The notes beneath the pieces were generated by a model, which was not told the DNA's origin, searched no databases, and worked only from the letters and a program-made list of their open reading frames with translations. From assembly GCF_965219595.1 (NCBI RefSeq), contig NZ_OZ244781.1, positions 744,001-808,000 on the forward strand: 64,000 nt of DNA, written 5' to 3'. This stretch comes from Poriferisodalis sp022821985. GTDB taxonomy: Bacteria; Actinomycetota; Acidimicrobiia; Acidimicrobiales; Poriferisodalaceae. Below, in pieces: positions 25,678 to 32,214 of this stretch (position 1 is the first letter of the stretch; every line of letters begins with the position of its first letter). The translations under genes and the position numbers were made by a program.

Positions 25678-26103
25678 TCAGGCGTCTTCGATCATGGCTT
25701 TGAGGAGTCTGAGCTGTTTGGCGTCGGAGGTTCGGATGGCGATGCGCAGCAGGGGCCACATCGGCCGCCACAGCACGCCGGTGCTCTGGCAGTCGGCGGT
25801 CAGCGTGACCCGTGACGAACCCTCGTCGTGCCCGTGGATCTCGTAGGTGTAGTCCGCAGTCACGCCGCCCTGAACCGAGCGCAGCACGAGCGACTGCCCG
25901 TCGACGCATCGCACGATGGTGCTGGAGCGATCCTTGCCGCGAGCCCGGAACGTCAGCCGGGTGCCCTCGGCGGTGTCCCCATCGGCGGTGATCGTGTCGA
26001 TCCCGGGCATCCACCGGTGAGCGTTCGGCCAGTCGGTGAGCGCGGCCCACACCCGCGGAGCCGGGTGACCAATGATCTCCTCAACAGCGAAAGCCTGCGA
26101 AAT
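25678..26103 (-). CDS. SRPBCC (polyketide cyclase-like) protein, start unclear
   Basis: This START/SRPBCC fold protein has VWAALTDWPNAHRWMPGID, then TFRARGKDRSSTIV, YTYEIHGHDEGSSRVTLT and a C-terminal helix. The first canonical codon (GTG 26052) would delete the first strand, whose family-like sequence ISQAFAVEEIIGHPAPRV is in frame upstream. Between the stop and that point only ATT (26103) and CTG (26121) could serve. I show the ATT start. It is divergent from the small zinc-finger gene. A frameshift or truncated gene is possible. Confidence 0.6.
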   Translation of the reverse strand: MSQAFAVEEIIGHPAPRVWAALTDWPNAHRWMPGIDTITADGDTAEGTRLTFRARGKDRSSTIVRCVDGQSLVLRSVQGGVTADYTYEIHGHDEGSSRVTLTADCQSTGVLWRPMWPLLRIAIRTSDAKQLRLLKAMIEDA

Positions 26104-26152
26104 GACGCGCCCCCTCGGCAGCCCAGTCTGCCGCCGACCATCCGGCCGTCCT

Positions 26153-26158
26153 TAAGCT
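26153..26158 (+). promoter_or_regulatory. -10 box (TAAGCT) for the 51-aa gene
   Basis: It is followed after six bases by GTG 26165. This supports leaderless expression of the small zinc-finger-like ORF. Confidence 0.4.
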
Positions 26159-26164
26159 GACCGC

Positions 26165-26320
26165 GTGCGCAGACGCGAGAAGGTGCGGTGCCGCAGGCTG
26201 CGACGCGACGGCGAGCGATGCCGCAAGTACACGCGCTACCCCGATGCCGACTGCGGACGGCATGCGCCTGTGCACGTCCCAGATTCCACGGTCTTCGACC
26301 TGCCGGACTGTGGATTCTGA
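26165..26320 (+). CDS. small zinc-finger-like protein (51 aa)
   Basis: This short basic protein has the spacing C-x8-C-x10-C-x2-H (CRRLRRDGERC, then CGRHAP), the pattern of small zinc-binding motifs found in HGGxGSGRP-like and phage-associated proteins. The tail is VPDSTVFDLPDCGF. The leaderless -10 arrangement supports expression. Function is unknown; it could bind nucleic acid given the Arg-rich N-terminus. Confidence 0.5.
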   Translation: MRRREKVRCRRLRRDGERCRKYTRYPDADCGRHAPVHVPDSTVFDLPDCGF

Positions 26321-26382
26321 GGCCCTCGCCGGGCGCCATCAGCCCGAATCCGAAGTGGACTCAGCGTGGACGTAGCTTGCCG

Positions 26383-26583
26383 CTACGCGGTCTCGAACTG
26401 GAGCGAGTTGAGGTTGAGATCTGGCGATCTGGCCGACACATTCAGCATCTCAATGCCGACCACCTGTTCGGCTGCATTGAAGTCCAACACCACCCCGGGC
26501 GCGACCTCGAGCGAGTCGACGATCGCAGAATCATCGAGATGGAAATACAGCGCGTCGTCCTCCTTGTCGATTCGCAGCTTCAT
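26383..26583 (-). CDS. DUF2283 protein (antitoxin-like)
   Basis: This 66-residue DUF2283 protein reads MKLRIDKEDDALYFHLDD, then APGVVLDFNAAEQVVGIEML, the typical pattern. It overlaps the upstream DUF4258 gene by ATGA. The DUF4258-DUF2283 order recurs in genomes as a TA-like module, with DUF4258 related to RelE/HigB-like folds. Here it would be the antitoxin or partner. Confidence 0.8.
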   Translation of the reverse strand: MKLRIDKEDDALYFHLDDSAIVDSLEVAPGVVLDFNAAEQVVGIEMLNVSARSPDLNLNSLQFETA

Positions 26584-26831
26584 GCCTCACCTCGCATTCC
26601 GCGGTCAAAGAACACCGTAACCACTCGCCACGGATCTGACGACGTGTTCACCGCCGCACGCAGCACTCGGCCGTCACGCTCGTGTATTGGCCCATAGAAG
26701 CGCTCCACTGTGCTGTCGTCCGGGTCCCGCACGCGATGAGACGGCGACGCCACGATTCGCTCTACCCATGACCAAGGAATCGCTCGCCGTTCCATCTGCT
26801 GTCGTGCGTGGAGCGTGAACCTCAGTCGCAT
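26580..26831 (-). CDS. DUF4258 protein (RelE-like toxin candidate)
   Basis: This 83-residue DUF4258 protein has RFTLHARQQMERRAIPWSWV at the start and a C-terminal WRVVTVFFDRG strand. The family has a compact RelE/BrnT-like ribonuclease fold, so an RNA-targeting toxin is plausible. It is translationally coupled to the DUF2283 gene and follows 27 bases after the VapC stub. Confidence 0.75.
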   Translation of the reverse strand: MRLRFTLHARQQMERRAIPWSWVERIVASPSHRVRDPDDSTVERFYGPIHERDGRVLRAAVNTSSDPWRVVTVFFDRGMRGEA

Positions 26832-26858
26832 CTCGGCCTCGGTGCAGCAGTGCAGCTC

Positions 26859-26891
26859 TCAGGCGACGAGCACGCCGGTGTCGAGGATCAC
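26859..26891 (-). pseudogene. VapC stub: first ten codons of a PIN toxin
   Basis: Directly overlapping the antitoxin stop (GTGA), the minus strand reads VILDTGVLVA then TGA. This equals the start of a PIN domain (compare VVIDTGALIAWER at 25269). Nothing further downstream resembles PIN, so the toxin has been deleted to its first ten codons. Confidence 0.65.
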
Positions 26892-27172
26892 CGTTGGCTG
26901 AAATGGCGCTCGTGCATCGCAGCCACCCCGTCGGGGTCTGGCGGCCCCGATTCGGCTACCCACTCGGCCATGAAGTCCGCCAGGGCACGTCGACGGCGAT
27001 GCTCTTCGGCGAGCATCACCAGTCCTTGCTTGATCGCTGCTGAGCGACCGCCGAATTCGGACGCGAGCTCGTCGAGCAGCGCACGGTCCTCGTCATCGAG
27101 GCGCACCGTGGCCGTCTCAGCAGTCGCCCCGGTATCAGCGTCGGACTCCATTTGCTCAACGGTACTCGCCAT
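26888..27172 (-). CDS. VapB-like antitoxin without a toxin
   Basis: The 94-residue protein has a ribbon-helix-helix-like core (ATVRLDDEDRALLDELASEF, then GRSAAIKQGLVMLAEEH) and a C-terminal charged tail ending MHERHFSQR. GGGAGCG five bases upstream of the ATG supports this start. Its cognate toxin is reduced to a ten-codon stub, making it an orphan antitoxin that may regulate the following DUF4258/DUF2283 genes or protect against related toxins. Confidence 0.72.
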   Translation of the reverse strand: MASTVEQMESDADTGATAETATVRLDDEDRALLDELASEFGGRSAAIKQGLVMLAEEHRRRRALADFMAEWVAESGPPDPDGVAAMHERHFSQR

Positions 27173-27299
27173 GGTCGCTCCCGCTTTCACCGCGTCACAT
27201 GATGAGTCAAAAGTAGATGAAACCGCATGACACGCAAAATTGTTTTGTCGCGTCAACCGGCAACACTCCGGGCGCTGTCGCGGCGCTAGAGTCAACTTG

Positions 27300-27400
27300 G
27301 CCCGTTGGGCACCATTTTGGTCCGGGTTCCGGTGGAACCCGCTTTGCTAGGGATCTCTGTCGAGGTCCAGCCGGGACCCCCGCTGGGGGTCCCATTTTTT
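27300..27400 (+). ncRNA. candidate small RNA (about 100 nt)
   Basis: TAGAGT at 27287-27292 could be a -10 box with a start near 27300. The transcript would contain hairpin GGGTTCC/GGAACCC (27324-27340, 3-nt loop) and end at the strong terminator hairpin and T-run at 27373-27400. No known RNA family is recognised. This rests only on layout. Confidence 0.3.
27373..27400 (+). terminator. intrinsic terminator
   Basis: A perfect nine-base-pair stem GGGACCCCC/GGGGGTCCC with a three-base loop is followed by A and six T. It acts on plus-strand transcripts. No plus-strand gene precedes it closely, which supports the small RNA reading. Confidence 0.7.
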
Positions 27401-27449
27401 CATTTGGCGGGAAGTGGCGCCAGACGTAACGTCGCCGGGGTGTCGAGCA
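27382..27449 (+). repeat. dispersed intergenic repeat, copy 2
   Basis: This copy matches 24917-24982. Here the repeat begins in the loop of the terminator hairpin and contains TAACGT where copy 1 has TAGCGT. It lies 47 bases before the HTH gene. Confidence 0.7.
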
Positions 27450-27496
27450 GTAGTGCCACGGTTTCAGGCCCTTCCCGTCAGGCTAAACTGACAAAC

Positions 27497-27820
27497 ATGA
27501 GCCTTCTAGCTCACGATCGCCTGCCGGCGCAGCCCATCGACGCGCTGCGGGAACTCGTGCGCACCATCGACGAGTGCGACGAACTCAAGCGCGACACGGT
27601 CGCAGCGGCTCGCGAAGCGGGCGCGACATGGGAAGCCATCGGCACGGCCCTGGGCATCACTCGACAGTCCGCTTGGGCGCTCTACTCAGCCGACGCTGCC
27701 GCCATCAGTGCTGATCTCGCTGCAAGCGCCGCGAACAACCCAGACCTTTCCGAGGACGAAGCACTCGACATCGCCGTCGAGGAAGTGCGGGCAGTCCGCA
27801 GATCTCGCCGGGCACGCTGA
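27497..27820 (+). CDS. small HTH protein
   Basis: This 107-residue protein has a central helix-turn-helix (AAREAGATWEAIGTALGITRQSAWALY) resembling AsnC/sigma-70-region-4-like HTHs. The C-terminal tail is acidic then Arg-rich (RAVRRSRRAR). The ATG lies seven bases after TAAACT (27484-27489), a leaderless layout. It could be an antitoxin or autoregulator, but no toxin partner is adjacent. Confidence 0.65.
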   Translation: MSLLAHDRLPAQPIDALRELVRTIDECDELKRDTVAAAREAGATWEAIGTALGITRQSAWALYSADAAAISADLAASAANNPDLSEDEALDIAVEEVRAVRRSRRAR

Positions 27821-27871
27821 CCCAGCCCAATGCGAGAGGCGTCACGTCAGTAGAGTCGCCCCTCAAAGCCA

Positions 27872-27911
27872 CGGAACCGTCCCTGCTTCGGCAAACGGCC
27901 GGGGTTACGTC
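27872..27911. repeat. 40-bp direct repeat, copy 1
   Basis: It is identical to 29752-29791 over 40 bases (starts CGGAACCGTCCC, ends GGGGTTACGTC). It lies just beyond the 3' end of the intact phosphotransferase gene. Confidence 0.8.
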
Positions 27912-27928
27912 CTTTGGGGGAGCCTCAG

Positions 27929-28741
27929 TCACCCGCCGCCCGAGGGTGACTCGGCACTGCCGGCAGCGGCGGCGTCGGCGATGAGCGGGCGGAGCTGTTC
28001 GGCGGCGCGGTGCTGGCTCTCGAGCGTGGCCAGGATCCCCTCGCGCTCCATCTGCACGAACGCCGGGATCCCTGCAGCGATCTTGCGCACCACCGCCCGC
28101 CTGCAGCCGGCGATCACCTCGGCCACCATGTCGGCGAGCTCATCGGCCCTGCCGACGCCCAGCCCGTAGCCGCCCACCAACGCCGCTATGCGCGCCGACC
28201 GATCAGGCACGCCGGGCCAGCCCTCCAACCACCGATCCGCATCGCCGCACACCGGCGCGAACTGCCACACGGCGTGCGCGAGGTCCCACATCGGCGACGC
28301 CACGAAGATCCCGTCCCAATCGATGAACGCCACCGCCCGCCCGCCGGCGAACACCGTGTTGCGCGCAGCGACGTCGCCGTGGCACACCACCTGCCCCGAC
28401 CCCACCGCGTGGGGGCCCTCGGCGAAGCCCGAGCCCGCAGCGAACCCCGCGACGCAGTCGTGATAGGACCCCAGCAGCTCCCCCACCGAGGCCAGCTCGC
28501 CTGCGCCCAGCCGCCAGCACTCGACATCGGCCGGCACCCACCCCTCGACCCAGCTGAGCACCATCGACCCGTCAGGCTCGGTACCGAGATACCGGGGAGC
28601 GCCGCCGAAACCGGCCTCCTCGAGATGGATCAGGAGCTGCCGCATCGACGCTGAGGACCCGGTCGCAGGACGCCGCACCGTGTCACCGACCCTGACGAAC
28701 TCAGTGACACGGCCAGCCAGGGCTTCGGGCTCGTCTGTCAC
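27929..28741 (-). CDS. aminoglycoside-phosphotransferase-family kinase
   Basis: This 270-residue APH-fold enzyme has the catalytic loop HGDVAARN (121-128) and metal motif FIDWDG (140-144). The N-lobe is short. Such proteins phosphorylate small molecules (antibiotics, choline, homoserine); the substrate here cannot be told. The GTG start overlaps a possible upstream 28-codon ORF by GTGA. A scrambled partial duplicate lies at 29927-30124. Confidence 0.8.
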   Translation of the reverse strand: MTDEPEALAGRVTEFVRVGDTVRRPATGSSASMRQLLIHLEEAGFGGAPRYLGTEPDGSMVLSWVEGWVPADVECWRLGAGELASVGELLGSYHDCVAGFAAGSGFAEGPHAVGSGQVVCHGDVAARNTVFAGGRAVAFIDWDGIFVASPMWDLAHAVWQFAPVCGDADRWLEGWPGVPDRSARIAALVGGYGLGVGRADELADMVAEVIAGCRRAVVRKIAAGIPAFVQMEREGILATLESQHRAAEQLRPLIADAAAAGSAESPSGGG

Positions 28742-28824
28742 GGTTGCGGCCTCACCGCTCGGATGACGATCTTGTCGTCGCTGAAGCTCTCGATCTGAGT
28801 CTTCCTGCGACGACTTGTCGGCAT
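28738..28824 (-). CDS. possible upstream peptide (28 aa) coupled to the kinase gene
   Basis: ATG at 28824 reads a basic peptide (MPTSRRRKTQIESFSDDKIV and seven more residues) whose TGA overlaps the kinase GTG. It may be a leader peptide or a very small protein. There is only weak ribosome-site support. Confidence 0.3.
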   Translation of the reverse strand: MPTSRRRKTQIESFSDDKIVIRAVRPQP

Positions 28825-28876
28825 AGCGCCCACTTCAGCACACCGGCCAGGTGCACTGACGCCGAGTGCGACGGAC

Positions 28877-29044
28877 TCAAGCGCGGCTCTGTCGCGGAGG
28901 CAGGCAGAACCACGTCTGATGCGCCAGCGCGGTCTCGAAGCGACCAGCGCGAGCCTGCGCCTCGAGTTCCTCGCGTGTGAATCCGGTCTCGGCGATCGCG
29001 CTGTCTAGAGCTTCCCGAGCCTCGTCAGGAGTCGGCCGATGCAC
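28877..29044 (-). CDS. small hypothetical protein after the Abi gene (55 aa)
   Basis: From GTG 29044 the peptide VHRPTPDEAREALDSAIAET continues to TREELEAQARAGRFETALAH and ends PPRQSRA. It overlaps the Abi_2 gene end by 20 bases on the same strand. The amphipathic helix with TREELEAQARAGRF resembles tails of small TA-associated proteins. No firm family. Confidence 0.45.
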   Translation of the reverse strand: MHRPTPDEAREALDSAIAETGFTREELEAQARAGRFETALAHQTWFCLPPRQSRA

Positions 29045-29726
29045 GACGATCTCGCTCGGCGATGGTGTTGAGGGTGCGGCTGACGGCGACGACCCATGTC
29101 TGGCAGTCGGCACACATCCATCCAATCAGTTCCAGCAGCTGAGCGTGATCACGCCGAAGATTGCGGCGGAAGATCGGCTCGTGATGGGCGATCCGGTTGC
29201 GGAGCAAGTGCAGCCCTTCCATTCGGTGCTCGACATCGGCACGGATGCGGCGCGGGTCACCTTGGGCTGGGTGGCACGGGAACGCCGACGCGAGGGCTGG
29301 CACCCACAGGGCCGTGAGATAGGCGGGGACGCAGATAAACCTCCAGAACCCGAATCCGAGTTCGGAGATGACAGCGCCATGCGCTGGCGAACCGCGGCGG
29401 CGGCGACTCGCGCGTTGCACGGCAGTGTCGATGGCATCACGCTGACGCTCGCGAAACAGCAGTTCTTGGGCAAACCACGGCTGTTTCCAGCCGCTCGCTG
29501 CGGCGAGGTCTTTCAGTGCTCTGTCCACAGCGTTTCGGAAGACGACCTCAAGCCGGCCGAGATCTGCATGAATGGCACCCGCCACAGCGCTGTTCCAGTC
29601 GTACAGGCGCAGGGCAGCAGCAAGGTCGCCTGCAGCGGAGTCGAGATATGGCCCCATGCGCTCGACGGTGAGGCGCTCCACGACGACGTCGAGGCCGTAG
29701 GCAGACTGTTGCGGCGCTGAGGTCAT
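29025..29726 (-). CDS. Abi_2/AbiD-like abortive infection protein (HEPN)
   Basis: This 233-residue Abi_2 family protein begins YGLDVVVERLTVERMGPYL, then AAALRLYDWNSAVAGAIHADLGRLEVVFRNAVDRAL. The C-terminal RNRIAHHEPIF carries the HEPN RNase motif R-x4-H. The family is known for phage-triggered growth arrest through RNA cleavage. The ATG at 29726 is chosen at the family-like N-terminus. A small gene overlaps its end. Confidence 0.75.
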   Translation of the reverse strand: MTSAPQQSAYGLDVVVERLTVERMGPYLDSAAGDLAAALRLYDWNSAVAGAIHADLGRLEVVFRNAVDRALKDLAAASGWKQPWFAQELLFRERQRDAIDTAVQRASRRRRGSPAHGAVISELGFGFWRFICVPAYLTALWVPALASAFPCHPAQGDPRRIRADVEHRMEGLHLLRNRIAHHEPIFRRNLRRDHAQLLELIGWMCADCQTWVVAVSRTLNTIAERDRRASADS

Positions 29727-29751
29727 GCGTCTAAGGTGACTCCGAACACCT

Positions 29752-29791
29752 CGGAACCGTCCCTGCTTCGGCAAACGGCCGGGGTTACGTC
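29752..29791. repeat. 40-bp direct repeat, copy 2
   Basis: Identical to 27872-27911. It sits 135 bases from the kinase remnant, whereas copy 1 sits 17 bases from the intact kinase gene. Confidence 0.8.
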
Positions 29792-29926
29792 TTTCCAGGA
29801 TCCGACACGTCGGGAACCGCCAAGCGGGTGCCCTCCGCTGCGAGCTCGATGCAAGCTCCGGTCGCACCGTAGAGCCGGGCTACGGATGGACAGGCATGGT
29901 TTTCGGGGACGCGTTCGTCACCCGCT

Positions 29927-30124
29927 GATCGGCATCGCCACACACCGGCGCGAACTGCCACACGGCGTGCGCGAGGTCCCACATCTGCGACGCCACGAAG
30001 ATCCCGTCCCAATCGATGAGTGCGACCGCCCAGCCGCCAGCACTCGGCGTCGGCCGGGACCCACCCCTCGACCCAGCTGAGCACTATCGAACCGTCAGGC
30101 TCGGTACCGAGGTACCGGGGCGCA
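29927..30124 (-). pseudogene. deleted duplicate of the APH-family kinase
   Basis: Two blocks match the intact gene: 30031-30124 corresponds to about 28508-28600 (codons for YLGTEPDGS-VLSWVEGWVPAD) and 29927-30028 to about 28235-28336 (DWDG region). Roughly 170 bp, including HGDVAARN, is missing between them and the second block is out of frame. It is a relic of a segmental duplication. Confidence 0.8.
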
Positions 30125-30166
30125 TCGTCGGCATTCGCCGACGCATCGAGGGCTACCGTTGCCGAG

Positions 30167-30742
30167 ATGGCGGGGCGCATCCGGTTCGGTCCGCAACAGC
30201 CCGAGATCACACTCCGCTCAGGTGAGAATGTGCCGCTCGTCAGGCTCAAGGAACGGGCTGCGGCACGCGCAATCGACCTGGTGCCCGCCGGACTCGTGCT
30301 GGTGTTCGCAACTGCGCTCATGGGGTGCTTGGCGTACGCCAGTCTCGCCACGGGCGACGAATACGAACCATACGGGTGGTTGCTTGCGCCGCTGGCCATC
30401 GTGTTCGTGGCGCTGTTCTTGACCGCTGCGTATGAAACCTGGACAACATCGGCGACTGGGCAGACGCGAGGAAAGCGCCTGAAGGGAATACACGTCGTGC
30501 GTTTGCGCGACGGACGCAAACCGGGAGTGGCGGCGTCGTTCGTCCGCGCTGCATTGCCCGCCTCGGCAAGTTTGCTTGGGTTGACACTCATCTGGAGGGC
30601 CAGCCCGCTGATAGCGACGCTCGTCGCAGCCGCCTTGTATTGCCTCACCTATCTCTCGGCGATCTGGAATCGACGCGGGCGCGCCTGGCACGACAGCCTC
30701 TCCCAAACTCTCGTCACCACCCGCGTCACGAACGGCCGCTGA
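30167..30742 (+). CDS. RDD-family membrane protein
   Basis: This 191-residue RDD-domain protein has RAAARAIDLVPAGLVLVF as the first RDD helix, then further helices at LLAPLAIVFVALFLTAAY and LPASASLLGLTLIW, with GQTRGKRLKGIHVVRL between. Members are often Na/H antiporter-like or lipid-linked; the role here is unknown. The ATG is seven bases after TACCGT (30154-30159). The upstream kinase relic ends 42 bases before it. Confidence 0.8.
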   Translation: MAGRIRFGPQQPEITLRSGENVPLVRLKERAAARAIDLVPAGLVLVFATALMGCLAYASLATGDEYEPYGWLLAPLAIVFVALFLTAAYETWTTSATGQTRGKRLKGIHVVRLRDGRKPGVAASFVRAALPASASLLGLTLIWRASPLIATLVAAALYCLTYLSAIWNRRGRAWHDSLSQTLVTTRVTNGR

Positions 30743-30783
30743 CGCGCATCGGCTCCCGGCGTGCAAGTGACCGTGATCCAGCG

Positions 30784-32205
30784 ATGTCCGCGCAATGGTC
30801 GCCGCTACTCTCACTTGCCGTGAAACGGGATGACATACCGATCGACAAGCTCCTGCTTGATGCCGAGAATCCACGGCACGGCGAGGTAGAGAACCAAGAC
30901 GCGGCCCTGGAGCGACTCGTCGCTGTGAGACCACAGCATCTCAGGAACCTCGCAGAAGACATCGCCGAGAACGGACTTCACCCTGGACTCGGCTTTCTGG
31001 TCTATGCAACGGGGGATGGCCACTTTGTGGTGCTCGATGGCAATCGACGATTGGCTGCGATCAAGCTCCTCACACAACCGGAGTGCGCACCTGCGTCTTG
31101 GCGCCCACTCACAACTGAGATCAAGGTCGACTTGGCATCGTTCGAGAAACTGCCATGCACCATCTTGGATTCGCGTGAGGAGGGAAAGCCGTGGCTTGAA
31201 CGGATGCACACGGGCCAGCGCGACGGAACCGGGGTCGTGCAATGGCCGCCGATCGCACAGCACCGCTTCAGCCCGCGGAACGACCAGCGCGGTCGTGGTG
31301 CAGCGGCATTGGCCTGGTTGAGCAGCCGCACTGCGACCGATGCGATCGAGATCCATGAAGCGATCGAAACCGTGGAGCACGAGATCACGACATTTGGCCG
31401 GTTTGTGCAAACCAAGGACGTTCGCCCAATCTTGGGGTACGACTTCAAGAAGAGCGACCTGGTGCCGACAGCGGGCACCAGTGACGCGGTCCTCTATGGA
31501 CGCTTGATCGCCGCCGTCAAGGACCTCGCAGGCGGCAAAGACGTCAACGATCTGCGGTCGATTCAGCAGCGTGTCGCATACGCGCACCACTTGGCCGGTT
31601 CAGACGATGCCACCGACGAGGGCGAACCCGAGACGCAGGAGGATCCTTCGGAGGAAGCCAGCGAATCAGAGGAACCAGAAGGCGAACAACCCGCTGACGA
31701 TAATCAGGAGCAGGAAAGCCACCGCGGATCACAGGAACAGTCCGAGCCGACAAGGCGGAAGCGGACACGTCGGCAGCAGGCAAACGTTCTCGAGGCTCCG
31801 CTGCCGGATGCGTACAAGCCTCGGATCGTGCGAATCTCAGAGGAACTCTGCGACCTCAACGTTCACGAAAAGCCCAACGCAGTGGCGGTCCTCTTGCGAT
31901 TGCTGATCGAGATGACCACGGAGCAATGTCGACGACACGAGAACCTGCAGAAGAAGGGCTCGCTGAATGATCACATTGAACGGGTGATCGAGCGCGTCCA
32001 AACACCTCAGGATCAACAGGACAAGGTGTTTCACGGCGTCAAGGTCAGCCTGCAGTCTCCGGACGACCGTGACCACACGAAGAACTTCAACCAGCATGTC
32101 CACAACGTTGACTACCTTCCCGCCCCAACGGACCTGATCAACACTGCCCACAACTACGGCATCTACTTCGACCGCATCGCGTTACGCCTCGCCACGAGCT
32201 CCTAG
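30784..32205 (+). CDS. ParB/Srx-fold nuclease-like protein
   Basis: This 473-residue protein has an N-terminal ParB-like domain (IPIDKLLLDAENPRHG, IAENGL, VVLDGNRRLAAIKLL), residues about 15-110. It continues with a central helical region, a highly acidic linker (about 275-325) and a C-terminal domain. DGNRR is the CTPase/NTP-binding type motif of ParB-fold proteins. It is nine bases ahead of a D12 DNA methylase, so the pair probably forms a DNA-modification or defence module rather than chromosome segregation machinery; no ParA is nearby. Confidence 0.75.
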   Translation: MSAQWSPLLSLAVKRDDIPIDKLLLDAENPRHGEVENQDAALERLVAVRPQHLRNLAEDIAENGLHPGLGFLVYATGDGHFVVLDGNRRLAAIKLLTQPECAPASWRPLTTEIKVDLASFEKLPCTILDSREEGKPWLERMHTGQRDGTGVVQWPPIAQHRFSPRNDQRGRGAAALAWLSSRTATDAIEIHEAIETVEHEITTFGRFVQTKDVRPILGYDFKKSDLVPTAGTSDAVLYGRLIAAVKDLAGGKDVNDLRSIQQRVAYAHHLAGSDDATDEGEPETQEDPSEEASESEEPEGEQPADDNQEQESHRGSQEQSEPTRRKRTRRQQANVLEAPLPDAYKPRIVRISEELCDLNVHEKPNAVAVLLRLLIEMTTEQCRRHENLQKKGSLNDHIERVIERVQTPQDQQDKVFHGVKVSLQSPDDRDHTKNFNQHVHNVDYLPAPTDLINTAHNYGIYFDRIALRLATSS

Positions 32206-32214
32206 GTCCCAGCA

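Larger units (their letters stand above)
27173..27496. other. 324-bp interval with possible small RNA and repeat
   Basis: No protein gene is credible here. The interval holds the promoter side of the orphan antitoxin, a TAGAGT box, two perfect hairpins, an intrinsic terminator and copy 2 of the dispersed repeat, which leads into the HTH gene at 27497. Confidence 0.5.
29727..30166. other. 440-bp interval with duplicated debris
   Basis: The interval contains the second 40-bp repeat (29752-29791), about 135 bases of unassigned sequence, and the scrambled kinase duplicate (29927-30124), then the -10 box of the RDD gene. No intact gene is visible. Confidence 0.6.

Noticed and set aside
27217..27429. 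A 70-codon plus-strand frame across the hairpins
   Set aside because: It reads through the terminator and repeat, has no ribosome site and no family-like sequence.
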